Part shown: positions 1 through 7,418 of the stretch, piece by piece | Position numbering within the stretch: the stretch's first letter is position 1 | Layout of the letters: each line of letters opens with the position of its first letter | DNA from: an uncultured Bacilli bacterium | Lineage (GTDB): Bacteria > Bacillota_I > Bacilli_A > RFN20 > CAG-826 | Length of the DNA: 19,796 nucleotides | Direction of reading: 5' to 3' | Assembly (NCBI GenBank): GCA_934133115.1 | Contig: CAKPAV010000003.1 | Location: 1 to 19,796, forward strand | Position numbers and translations under genes: made by a program | Notes under the pieces: generated by a model | The model's database searches: none | What the model was told of the DNA's origin: nothing | Seen by the model: only the letters and a program-made list of their open reading frames with translations

Positions 1-9
1 GTTATATTT

Positions 10-40
10 AAAGCAGGGTGATTTTTGCACTCTGCTTTTT
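10..40 (+). terminator. Rho-independent terminator of an upstream gene
   Basis: An 11-bp stem (10-20 with 28-38, one G-U pair) closes a 7-base loop and runs into five T residues at 36-40. It would end a plus-strand gene lying before the window. It separates that unseen gene from the ATPase promoter at 92-121. Confidence 0.75.
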
Positions 41-54
41 ATGTAGAAAAATTT

Positions 55-87
55 ACTCGAATAAATTCTAGTAGAATAGTTTCGAGT
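55..87. promoter_or_regulatory. Four-half-site palindromic element, upstream copy
   Basis: The element is symmetric about base 71. Half sites are TCGAA (57-61), TTCTA (66-70), TAGAA (72-76) and TTCGA (81-85), and the outer arms extend to ACTCGAA/TTCGAGT. A second copy with the same spacing lies at 130-160, and 19 bases (59-77) are identical to 133-151. It ends just before the -35 box at 92, a plausible operator position. A nested RNA hairpin is the alternative, but this copy lies upstream of the predicted transcript start, which favours a DNA-level site. Confidence 0.6.
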
Positions 88-91
88 TAAT

Positions 92-121
92 TTGACATTT
101 CATCTCATTTTAGTCTATACT
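92..121 (+). promoter_or_regulatory. Sigma-A-type promoter of the ATPase gene
   Basis: TTGACA at 92-97, an 18-base spacer and TATACT at 116-121 predict a start near 128. That is directly at the left edge of the downstream palindromic element, so a protein bound there would block initiation or early elongation. Confidence 0.65.
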
Positions 122-129
122 ATAAATAA

Positions 130-160
130 GTAGAATAAATTCTAGTAGAATCATTTCTAC
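130..160. promoter_or_regulatory. Four-half-site palindromic element, downstream copy
   Basis: The element is symmetric about base 145. Half sites are TAGAA (131-135), TTCTA (140-144), TAGAA (146-150) and TTCTA (155-159), with outer arms GTAGAA/TTCTAC. Compared with the upstream copy, the outer arm pair has changed on both sides together (TCGAA/TTCGA to TAGAA/TTCTA), so the symmetry is conserved rather than accidental. It overlaps the predicted transcript start and ends shortly before the ribosome site AGGGGTGA (168-175). Confidence 0.6.
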
Positions 161-181
161 ATTTTATAGGGGTGAAGTTTT

Positions 182-1561
182 ATGGATTTCTTTGGAAGAA
201 TAAAAGAATTAGAAGCATTAAAAAATATGTATCTAGAAAAAGGACTAACTGGCGCAATTATTTATGGTAGAAGGCGCTTTGGAAAATCCACATTGATAAA
301 AGAATCTAGCAAATATTTTGATGGTTTATTTATCTATTTTCAATGTTTAAAAGCGTTAGATATAGTAAATGCCCAAGGATTATCTATGGTAATAAAAGAT
401 AAAATTCCTGATGCCTTTTTATCAAAAAATGCTTCTTTTACTGAAGTATTAGATTTCTTGTTCCTTAAATCATTATCATTACCTATTTTATTAGTATTAG
501 ATGAGTATTCTTATTTAAATAACCGCGAATATATTGATTCGTTTTTACAATCAAGAATCGACCAATATAAAGATACATCAAAAATGAAAATAGTTCTTTC
601 AGGTAGTTATGTAGATATTATGGATCATTTATTAGATATGAATAATCCATTACACGGACGATTCAAATATAAAATCAAACTTGAAGCTTTTAATTATTAT
701 GAAGCAAGTAACTTTTATAAGAATGTATCTTTAGAAGATAAGGTTAAATACTATGCAGTATTTGGCGGTGTACCATATTATTTAAGTATGCTTGATACGA
801 ACAAATCTTTTGAAGACAATGTTAAATATTTATTATTAAGTGAATTTGCTCCCCTTGAAAATGAAATCAATACTACTATGAAAGAGGAGTATTCTAAAGT
901 GGAAAATGCCGCTTTTGTCATGGATTTAATAACTCGTGGTAAGCATTCTTATAGTGATATCAAAGCAGTTTTTAATATTAATGCTCCAAAAAGCGATCTA
1001 GCATATTTATTAAACCAACTAGTGGATATGCATTTTATAACCAAAACCTACGCATTAAATGAAAAGAATGAGAAAAAAGCATATTATGATATTGATGATA
1101 ATTTGTTTGCTTTTTATTTTAAGTTAATTTATCCAACTCTTGCTTATAAGGCTATATTAACCACGGATAAATATTTTGAACAAATAAAAGAAAAAATGTA
1201 TAGCGAATTTATCCCTTTGAAATTCGAAAAAATATGTAAAGAATTCTTAATTAGAAAAAATAAAAATGATGAATTTAATCCACCGCTTCTATTAATCGGA
1301 TCTTATACATATAATAATCCAAAATTACATAAAAACGGACAATTTGATATAGTTACATACGATGAACTAGGATATACATTTTATGAATGTAAATATACTA
1401 ATTCAATTGTGGATAAATCTATTTATTTAGAAGAAATCAATCAACTAAATGATGCAAAAATTACTAATTATCGCTTAGGTTTCTTTTCTAAATCTGGATT
1501 TAGTAATGATACTGAATTTAAAAATTGTAATTTATTTACTTTAAAAGATTTATACAAATAA
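182..1561 (+). CDS. DUF234-type ATP-binding protein (archaeal ATPase family)
   Basis: This is a cytosolic P-loop ATPase of 459 residues whose cellular role is unknown. The N-terminus carries Walker A (GRRRFGKST, 29-37) and Walker B (ILLVLDEYS, 102-110), followed by a sensor-like VLSGSYV (138-144) and the GGVPYYL segment (195-201) typical of the family. Residues about 240-290 look like a winged helix. The C-terminal part has D389 and E402-x-K404, matching the PD-(D/E)xK nuclease-like core described for DUF234. The ATG is supported by AGGGGTGA ending about six bases upstream. It has its own promoter flanked by two palindromes and appears monocistronic, although no terminator hairpin is visible after it. 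The winged helix could bind the flanking palindromes, which is inference. Family assignment is firm; function is not. Confidence 0.85.
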   Translation: MDFFGRIKELEALKNMYLEKGLTGAIIYGRRRFGKSTLIKESSKYFDGLFIYFQCLKALDIVNAQGLSMVIKDKIPDAFLSKNASFTEVLDFLFLKSLSLPILLVLDEYSYLNNREYIDSFLQSRIDQYKDTSKMKIVLSGSYVDIMDHLLDMNNPLHGRFKYKIKLEAFNYYEASNFYKNVSLEDKVKYYAVFGGVPYYLSMLDTNKSFEDNVKYLLLSEFAPLENEINTTMKEEYSKVENAAFVMDLITRGKHSYSDIKAVFNINAPKSDLAYLLNQLVDMHFITKTYALNEKNEKKAYYDIDDNLFAFYFKLIYPTLAYKAILTTDKYFEQIKEKMYSEFIPLKFEKICKEFLIRKNKNDEFNPPLLLIGSYTYNNPKLHKNGQFDIVTYDELGYTFYECKYTNSIVDKSIYLEEINQLNDAKITNYRLGFFSKSGFSNDTEFKNCNLFTLKDLYK

Positions 1562-1576
1562 TGTTTAATACAAAAC

Positions 1577-1644
1577 AACTAACGCTTTTATCTTGATGGA
1601 TTAACGCCAAAAAACTAACGCAACTATTTTAAATAATTTATAAT
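1577..1644 (+). promoter_or_regulatory. Putative promoter with three TAACGC repeats
   Basis: The hexamer TAACGC occurs at 1580-1585, 1602-1607 and 1616-1621, twice inside the 9-mer AACTAACGC (1577-1585 and 1613-1621). A perfect TATAAT lies at 1639-1644, and the third repeat occupies the -35 position (17-base spacer) in place of a consensus -35. This layout fits an activator-dependent promoter for the downstream transferase gene. No regulator is identified. Confidence 0.4.
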
Positions 1645-1686
1645 TTGTCAATCATTTATGATATTATTTATCTAGGAGCAAAAATC

Positions 1687-2274
1687 ATGGACAATATTTA
1701 TATATTTTTATATCATAACGATTACATAAAACATGATATTCATTTACCAATAAATATAATAAATCACTCTAAAAAATATAGTGATTTAGATTTTAATATA
1801 AGCATAAGTAACTATTATTATTTAAATTCAAAACTTGAAAAATTATTTAAGTCCTCTATAAAAGAATTATATTTTGATGAATTTGGTAAGCCCAATATTC
1901 CTAACATATACATTTCTTTAGCGCATACTCATAATTTATTTGGTTTTGTAATATGTGCCACTCAAGACATTGCTATCGATATTGAAGCCATTAATCGCTT
2001 TAATAATTTTAAACACATCAATACAATTTTAAATGATTTAGAATATCAAGAATATATAAAATCTAGCGCAAAAAGCGAATATTTAGCTAATAAGTGGACA
2101 ACTATTGAAGCATTAAGTAAATTAGAGGGAACGGGGTTAAATAAAGATACATTAAAAAAACGCCCTAATCATCACAAAAATTTTGTCTTAAATAATTCGA
2201 GCGTTTCTATTGTTTCTAATAAGCCAATTAAAAATGATATTAAGTTATTTATTGATGAGAAAGAAATTAATTAA
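1687..2274 (+). CDS. Sfp-type 4'-phosphopantetheinyl transferase
   Basis: This enzyme would transfer the phosphopantetheine arm of coenzyme A to a serine of an acyl or peptidyl carrier protein. The 195-residue product shows the family signatures: GKPNI then ISLAH (76-80, the usual SHS region), IAIDIE with Mg-binding D98 and E100, and KWTTIEALSK (136-145) matching the W-x-x-x-E-A-x-x-K motif, with E141 the third metal ligand. I chose the ATG at 1687 because AGGAG (1674-1678) lies eight bases upstream. A TTG 14 codons earlier has no ribosome site and precedes that Shine-Dalgarno. The product is somewhat shorter than Sfp (about 224 residues). No carrier-protein synthase is nearby, so the partner is unknown; the housekeeping acyl carrier protein is possible. 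The stop overlaps the stop of the convergent yfhO gene. Confidence 0.85.
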   Translation: MDNIYIFLYHNDYIKHDIHLPINIINHSKKYSDLDFNISISNYYYLNSKLEKLFKSSIKELYFDEFGKPNIPNIYISLAHTHNLFGFVICATQDIAIDIEAINRFNNFKHINTILNDLEYQEYIKSSAKSEYLANKWTTIEALSKLEGTGLNKDTLKKRPNHHKNFVLNNSSVSIVSNKPIKNDIKLFIDEKEIN

Positions 2275-5200
2275 CTTTCTCATCTTTTTCTTTTGTAGAA
2301 GATTTTCTTCTACGTTCAATCCAATAATTAACACCAATACTTATTCCTAATAAAGCAAATCCACTTAATGATATTAATAGTCCTTGTTTTAATTTTGGTG
2401 TAAAGTAATTTAAGTAATAAGATTGTTCACCTGAATCTGCAACAAAAGCCATAAATCCGCCTTGGGCTTTAAATAAATCTTTTTGTTTTGAATTTCCATT
2501 AATATCTGTTACTTTTAAACTCCAACCAGCATCATAAGGAATAGTGGTAACCACTATCTTACTACTTGTGTAATTAGTGGTAAATCTAGCAGTATTAGTA
2601 GTAACTTTTACATTTTTAAGTGGGTTTTGTTTAATTTTATTAATTGAATTCATGAAAGTATCATAATATTCTTGATAAACCGCAAATCCATTCATAACTG
2701 TTTTATCATCTTCATCAATCATTGGTTTAACCACAATTGTTTTAACTGGTTTAGATGAATAAAATCCTCTTAAATTCTTATAATCTTGCCCAATATATTG
2801 ATGGTAATCAAATGTAATTAAGTTATCATCTTCATCATACAAATGAACATAAGCGTAACGATTTAATTGCATCTTTAATCCGATATAACAACTACCTCGT
2901 GTATTAGTGGCGCTACAGAAATTACCGCCATTCTTTAATGTAATAATATATTTATCTTGGTTGTATTTATATGGAGTTGAATTATTTGTTGCTAATAAAG
3001 TTCCGTTACTTGTATCTAATAATTCTTTAGCATTATTTACAACGCCATTTGGGCAATTATATCTTCTTACATTTAAATCAGAACCAGCGAATAACTCACC
3101 CGCATTAGTAGAATAATTATTAATTGGGAATTGTTTTAATGCGTTTAATGTTTCTTCTGTGTAACTATTTTTTTCAAAGAATCCACTTTCATCAACATCA
3201 TATAAAATTGCCCCAGATAATAACGCTTCTTCATTTCTAATTCCTTGCATAAAGTCTTTAACCGCTGCTGAACTATATAAAGCCGCTCCATTATTGCGCG
3301 TATGTTCTGCACTATACACAGGCCAATAATTATTTTCTAAATACATATAATTCTCAACTGAATCTTTATTAACCGGAATAATATTATCAAAAGCATATCC
3401 TAATTGAATATAGTTTTCATTTTCAAATACACTATGAGTGCTAGATGATAAGTCTTCTCGATATTTATATCCAAAAGGAACATTATACATATTAATATCA
3501 TTCACAATTTCTTCACTATCGATATTAGTGTTATAATCTGAATTCTTAAGAATGTAATATTTAACACTTAAGAATTGATCAAGATTAACTTTCTTTTCAT
3601 GGGCTCCCATTGTCCATGTATCACGCCAATAAAGCATTCTTGTCCAGTTAAGAAAGTCTTTAATATTAGTATTGTATAATGAGTGGAAGCCACCTACCCC
3701 ATTATATCCTTCACGCATTCCTAAGTTATTAGTGGAGTCGTTCGCCGTTGTATTAAATATTCTAAAATAATCTTGGTCGGATTTATTGATATTACTTACA
3801 ACCTTAACTTCATCTTTAAAGTTGCTAGGTCCTCCTGCTAAAGAATTATACGTTGTTTTTTGTCCAAATAAAGTCATGTTTCCTACAACAATAACCTCAA
3901 GGCAAAGCATGATTGGTAATATCTTTTCAAACTTAGGTTTTTGATAATAGAAGCGAATAATGAAGTAAGCAACAATAACATAAATAAATTGATATATAAC
4001 AATAGCAAATGTTTCTTTAACATCATATACATCATATTGATTTTTTGCCGCGGTTGCGACAGTAAATGCCATACAAAACAAAATTACTAATACAGAAATA
4101 TCAAAATACCATTTTGGATATGTTTTTAAATCTTTATAACTTATAGCAACATAAGCAATTAAAGCAATTACTACAAATAACTGCCATCTACCATAATCAA
4201 CAGTAAAGCCATGGAATAATTCATAAGCAAATGGGGTAAATAACATTAATGTAAATATACCTGCTGCAAATATATGTGATACTTTCTTCTTCCTTATACT
4301 ATTAATAAGTGCTGGTACAACCATAATTGTTAATGGTGTATAAATAAATAAACTTGATAAAGTATTATCATAACCAGTATTACGATATAAAACACAGTGG
4401 AAATCACTCATTACTGGGAAGAAATAAGTTACCAATGGATAATATCTTTTCTTAGTAGAATTAAAATCAAATAGTAATTTCCAAGCCGCTTCTAAGTTTT
4501 TTTCGCTAAACGCTGTCTTTAATGATTCTAAATAAGTTGCGCTTTCTACTCTTCCTGCTTCTGTAACAGCGTTTAAACAAGGCAGTAATACAAATGCACA
4601 CATCATTAATCCAGTGGCAAAAGCAAATATACCTAATCCAATTGAAGTACAGTTTTCCTTTACATTTCTAGTTTTAATTGTTTGAAAAAATCTAAATCCT
4701 GCATACATTACACCGGCAAAACACGCTACAACAAGGAAGAAATAATTAGCTAAACCAAGTACAAATAGTGAAATCATTAAAGTAAATGGTTTACGTTCTT
4801 TTAACACCTTATCTATTCCTAATAATACTAATGGAAACATTACTACAACTTCCATAAAATGATTAAACCACATATAGTATAAGTTCCATCCACAGAAGGC
4901 ATAGGCTATTGAAAATAATCGTGCAGTTTTTTCTTCAACACCTAAATTTTTTAAATAAAGTCTAAAGGTAATGCCCGCTAAAGCCATTTTGATTAACATT
5001 AAGAATGCTAATCCTTGTGGTATTAAAGATCTTGGGCAAAGTAATATTGGTAAAAAGAATGGATTTAAAAAGTAATAGAAACTATTTGCGCCAATATTAT
5101 TAACGCCTAACACAGTGTTAGAATCCCATAAAGGAAATTCACCTGTCTTTAAGAAATGCCACCAATCATCATATCCATTAGTGTAAAAAGGTATTTGTTG

Positions 5201-5362
5201 TTGCACATAGTCTCCGCCTAATGGAATTGTAAAACTTTCAATTAATAATACAGCAATAGCCATAATAAAAGCTAAACCAAAAAGAAATAAGAAATAATAA
5301 AACACACTTTGCTTGTTTTTTAAAAAGGCAAATTTAGGTTTAATTCTTTCCCATAACTTCAT
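2267..5362 (-). CDS. YfhO-family membrane protein (GT-C-type glycosyltransferase)
   Basis: This is a large polytopic membrane protein of 1031 residues. About 12-13 hydrophobic segments lie between residues 19 and 498, followed by a soluble, probably extracytoplasmic region (about 501-989) and a last helix (993-1013) with a basic, lysine-rich cytoplasmic tail. The first outside loop has the GGDYVQQQ motif with D51, in the place of the conserved acidic residue of GT-C enzymes, and the PLWDSNTVLG stretch typical of YfhO. In Bacillus subtilis YfhO works with CsbB to put GlcNAc on lipoteichoic acid. By analogy this protein should transfer a sugar from a lipid carrier to a surface polymer, but no CsbB-like partner is in the window. 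AAGGAGCT (5371-5378) supports the start. It is separated from the exported operon by a hairpin, so it is probably transcribed alone. Confidence 0.85.
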   Translation of the reverse strand: MKLWERIKPKFAFLKNKQSVFYYFLFLFGLAFIMAIAVLLIESFTIPLGGDYVQQQIPFYTNGYDDWWHFLKTGEFPLWDSNTVLGVNNIGANSFYYFLNPFFLPILLCPRSLIPQGLAFLMLIKMALAGITFRLYLKNLGVEEKTARLFSIAYAFCGWNLYYMWFNHFMEVVVMFPLVLLGIDKVLKERKPFTLMISLFVLGLANYFFLVVACFAGVMYAGFRFFQTIKTRNVKENCTSIGLGIFAFATGLMMCAFVLLPCLNAVTEAGRVESATYLESLKTAFSEKNLEAAWKLLFDFNSTKKRYYPLVTYFFPVMSDFHCVLYRNTGYDNTLSSLFIYTPLTIMVVPALINSIRKKKVSHIFAAGIFTLMLFTPFAYELFHGFTVDYGRWQLFVVIALIAYVAISYKDLKTYPKWYFDISVLVILFCMAFTVATAAKNQYDVYDVKETFAIVIYQFIYVIVAYFIIRFYYQKPKFEKILPIMLCLEVIVVGNMTLFGQKTTYNSLAGGPSNFKDEVKVVSNINKSDQDYFRIFNTTANDSTNNLGMREGYNGVGGFHSLYNTNIKDFLNWTRMLYWRDTWTMGAHEKKVNLDQFLSVKYYILKNSDYNTNIDSEEIVNDINMYNVPFGYKYREDLSSSTHSVFENENYIQLGYAFDNIIPVNKDSVENYMYLENNYWPVYSAEHTRNNGAALYSSAAVKDFMQGIRNEEALLSGAILYDVDESGFFEKNSYTEETLNALKQFPINNYSTNAGELFAGSDLNVRRYNCPNGVVNNAKELLDTSNGTLLATNNSTPYKYNQDKYIITLKNGGNFCSATNTRGSCYIGLKMQLNRYAYVHLYDEDDNLITFDYHQYIGQDYKNLRGFYSSKPVKTIVVKPMIDEDDKTVMNGFAVYQEYYDTFMNSINKIKQNPLKNVKVTTNTARFTTNYTSSKIVVTTIPYDAGWSLKVTDINGNSKQKDLFKAQGGFMAFVADSGEQSYYLNYFTPKLKQGLLISLSGFALLGISIGVNYWIERRRKSSTKEKDEKVN

Positions 5363-5382
5363 ATTTTGTTAGCTCCTTAATA

Positions 5383-5457
5383 TTAATCTCTTTGAGATTA
5401 AAGATATTATATACACTTTTAATATTTTTATAAACACTTTTAATTTTAATTAATCTC
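5383..5457 (-). promoter_or_regulatory. Putative yfhO control region with direct and inverted repeats
   Basis: Within the 228-base gap between yfhO and the esterase gene, reading leftward, a TATAAT lies at 5411-5406 without a good -35. The 11-mer ACACTTTTAAT (plus strand) occurs at 5413-5423 and 5434-5444, exactly 21 bases apart, upstream of that box. Downstream of it, TTAATCTC and GAGATTAA (5383-5401) form a perfect inverted repeat, and a further TTAATCTC is at 5450-5457. The spacing of two helix turns suggests an activator or repressor site. Confidence 0.4.
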
Positions 5458-5510
5458 ATAAAAATTTATAAACATATGATTTTGATTTAACGAAAACATT
5501 TAAATTTATA

Positions 5511-5561
5511 CAAAAGACTGTGAAGTATCTTTTAAAATTTAATTACTTCACAGTCTCTTTG
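5511..5561 (-). terminator. Strong hairpin closing the exported-protein operon
   Basis: A perfect 13-bp stem (5515-5527 with 5544-5556) is extended by four more pairs across one bulged base, around a 16-base AT-rich loop. Read leftward it follows the esterase stop codon by about 30 bases. The trailing T run on the minus strand is short (part of it is within the stem), so it may be a weak intrinsic terminator or an end-processing hairpin. Confidence 0.6.
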
Positions 5562-5590
5562 TATTCATAATTTTATAACAAAATTAATTT

Positions 5591-7366
5591 TTATTTAGTT
5601 TCTAATTTTAAAATTTCTTCAGCAAACAATTTACCAAGTTTAATTTCTGATAATGAATCAAAGTGAGCAATATCTGGATTATCCTCAGGTTCTTTTGACC
5701 ACTCTAAACCATTATCAATAGTGCTAAAATAGATATTGTGATCAGAATCATTACTGAATTTAATTTTGGCATTATTCAATGCCTCTGGTTCAGGCCATGC
5801 CGGACTATTAGAAACACCAGCGTCAATAAAGTAAAAATTAGAATTCAATTCTTGACGTAATGCTCCTACAAATCGTTTAAGATTATCATAATATCTTGCT
5901 GATCTAATTTTCGTTGCATCTGCTTCTCCTTGCATCCAACACATGTAATTTAGTTCAACATCATAGCCTTTCTTTTTTAAATAATCAACTGATTCTTTAA
6001 CAAATTTAACATAAGCATTGTATACGTCAGATTTCCTACCATCTTCTTTTACATACCAATCTGCGTCAAGACTTGTTCCGCCCCATGCATATTTTACAAT
6101 AAAGTATTCATCTGAGATGGAAGAAAATGTCTCTGCCATGCCAATCTCTGGACCAAAGCATGTAGTAGAAAATCCTTGTCCAAGTTTAGTATCAACAAAT
6201 CCTTGCGATTGATTTCCACCATTTTCCGTAAAATAATTTGTTTTTACATTAGAATACCCATTTAAATATTCATTATACTTCTGTTCCGTTGTTTTTGCTT
6301 TTAAATATTCCACATGTGTCGTTCCGCTTGCATTAGATTGACCCGCAACTAAAATAACTTTGGCTTTTTTATTAGTAACATTTGGCAAATTATCATTCAT
6401 TGTAAATGAATTATTAACATTGCCATTACTTCCACTATAAATAGTTGTTGGATGATCACCTAACTCTAATTTAATATTTGAAAACGATGAATACAAATTA
6501 GCATATGAGAAAAAGCCTATTTTACCGCCTTTAAATGTTCCTGCATCATGTTCATATATTTTCTTACCATTAGCAAAATATTCAATTAAGCCATTTGATA
6601 ATACATTAACTTTTAGGTGTTGCGGCGCAACTTCTATTTTGCTATTTTTTTCTTCTTCAGTTAAATTATCAAAGTTTCCTACAGGAACCCATTCAGTTCT
6701 ATCTAAGTTATCAGTGTGATAAATATTAAAAGAATTAGCTTGAACATGGAAAAGAATATAATCTAAATCAGAAGTCTTAAGCATAATTCCTGCTCTTGTA
6801 TGTTGTGTTGATCCATATTTAAATTCAACATCAGCCTCCAAAGAAAAACCTTTATTAGTAAAATCTTCAATTGGTTGATTATTGCTATTTATATATTCTA
6901 TATTAGCAAATTTGTTCATCCATTTAGCCCAATGATTTTGTGTTTGAATATTCATAGTTAAACGATTGTTATAGTAACCAAAAGGATTATTGTTATTATC
7001 CGAATAAGCACCAACATAATCGCCATTCCAAGATTTTAATGAAAAAGCTGGGGTTTCATATTCACTTTCTTCATAAATTTTATAATTTGTTTTTATACCA
7101 TTAATTACTAAATATCCATCATCACTAATTGTAATATCTACTGAATCACCTTTGTCACCTTTATCACCTTTGTCACCTTTATCGCCTTTATCACCTTTAA
7201 TAGAAGCAAGCCACTTCTCATATGTTAGTGGAGAATCACTATTAGCAACATACATTTGATATATTTTTTCAATTTCTGTTGGCTCTGTCTGACTTGTGTG
7301 TTCTCTATTACATCCACAAAGGACTAAACTCAACACTAAGGGCAACATATACAAAATTTTTTTCAC
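5591..7366 (-). CDS. Lipoprotein with collagen-like stretch and SGNH acetylesterase domain
   Basis: Probably removes acetyl groups from a glycan at the outer face of the membrane. The 591-residue product starts with a lipoprotein signal ending LCGC (lipidated C19). It then has the TYEKWLASIKG segment and six G-x-y triplets (58-75), a concanavalin/LamG-like sandwich (about 105-305), and a sialate-O-acetylesterase-type SGNH domain. That domain shows GQSN with S344, FGPEIGMA, KYAWGGTSL, WMQGEAD and a C-terminal D565-x-x-H568. I place the start at GTG 7366-7364 because GAGG (7378-7375) lies eight bases upstream. A GTG three codons earlier overlaps that ribosome site. It is the last gene of the operon, 52 bases after the previous stop. 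The acetylated substrate is unknown, and the LamG-like part probably helps bind it. Confidence 0.85.
   Translation of the reverse strand: MKKILYMLPLVLSLVLCGCNREHTSQTEPTEIEKIYQMYVANSDSPLTYEKWLASIKGDKGDKGDKGDKGDKGDSVDITISDDGYLVINGIKTNYKIYEESEYETPAFSLKSWNGDYVGAYSDNNNNPFGYYNNRLTMNIQTQNHWAKWMNKFANIEYINSNNQPIEDFTNKGFSLEADVEFKYGSTQHTRAGIMLKTSDLDYILFHVQANSFNIYHTDNLDRTEWVPVGNFDNLTEEEKNSKIEVAPQHLKVNVLSNGLIEYFANGKKIYEHDAGTFKGGKIGFFSYANLYSSFSNIKLELGDHPTTIYSGSNGNVNNSFTMNDNLPNVTNKKAKVILVAGQSNASGTTHVEYLKAKTTEQKYNEYLNGYSNVKTNYFTENGGNQSQGFVDTKLGQGFSTTCFGPEIGMAETFSSISDEYFIVKYAWGGTSLDADWYVKEDGRKSDVYNAYVKFVKESVDYLKKKGYDVELNYMCWMQGEADATKIRSARYYDNLKRFVGALRQELNSNFYFIDAGVSNSPAWPEPEALNNAKIKFSNDSDHNIYFSTIDNGLEWSKEPEDNPDIAHFDSLSEIKLGKLFAEEILKLETK
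7142..7195 (-). repeat. 9-bp tandem repeat coding a collagen-like run
   Basis: Six nearly identical 9-bp units encode Gly-Asp-Lys five times and then Gly-Asp-Ser. Units differ only at third codon positions (for example GGT/GGC and GAT/GAC), apart from the last Lys-to-Ser change. Gain or loss of a unit would keep the reading frame, so the length of this stalk or linker could vary between strains. Confidence 0.85.
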
Positions 7367-7418
7367 AATTGACACCTCAATTCTTGTTTTGAAAAATTTA
7401 TTAAATTATATAATTGAT

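Noticed and set aside
1645..1686. Upstream TTG start for the phosphopantetheinyl transferase
   Set aside because: It has no ribosome site and would place the good AGGAG (1674-1678) inside the gene; the ATG at 1687 fits much better.
7367..7375. GTG at 7375 as start of the esterase lipoprotein
   Set aside because: This GTG is part of the GAGGTG ribosome site. The GTG at 7366 has correct spacing and gives a compact lipoprotein signal.
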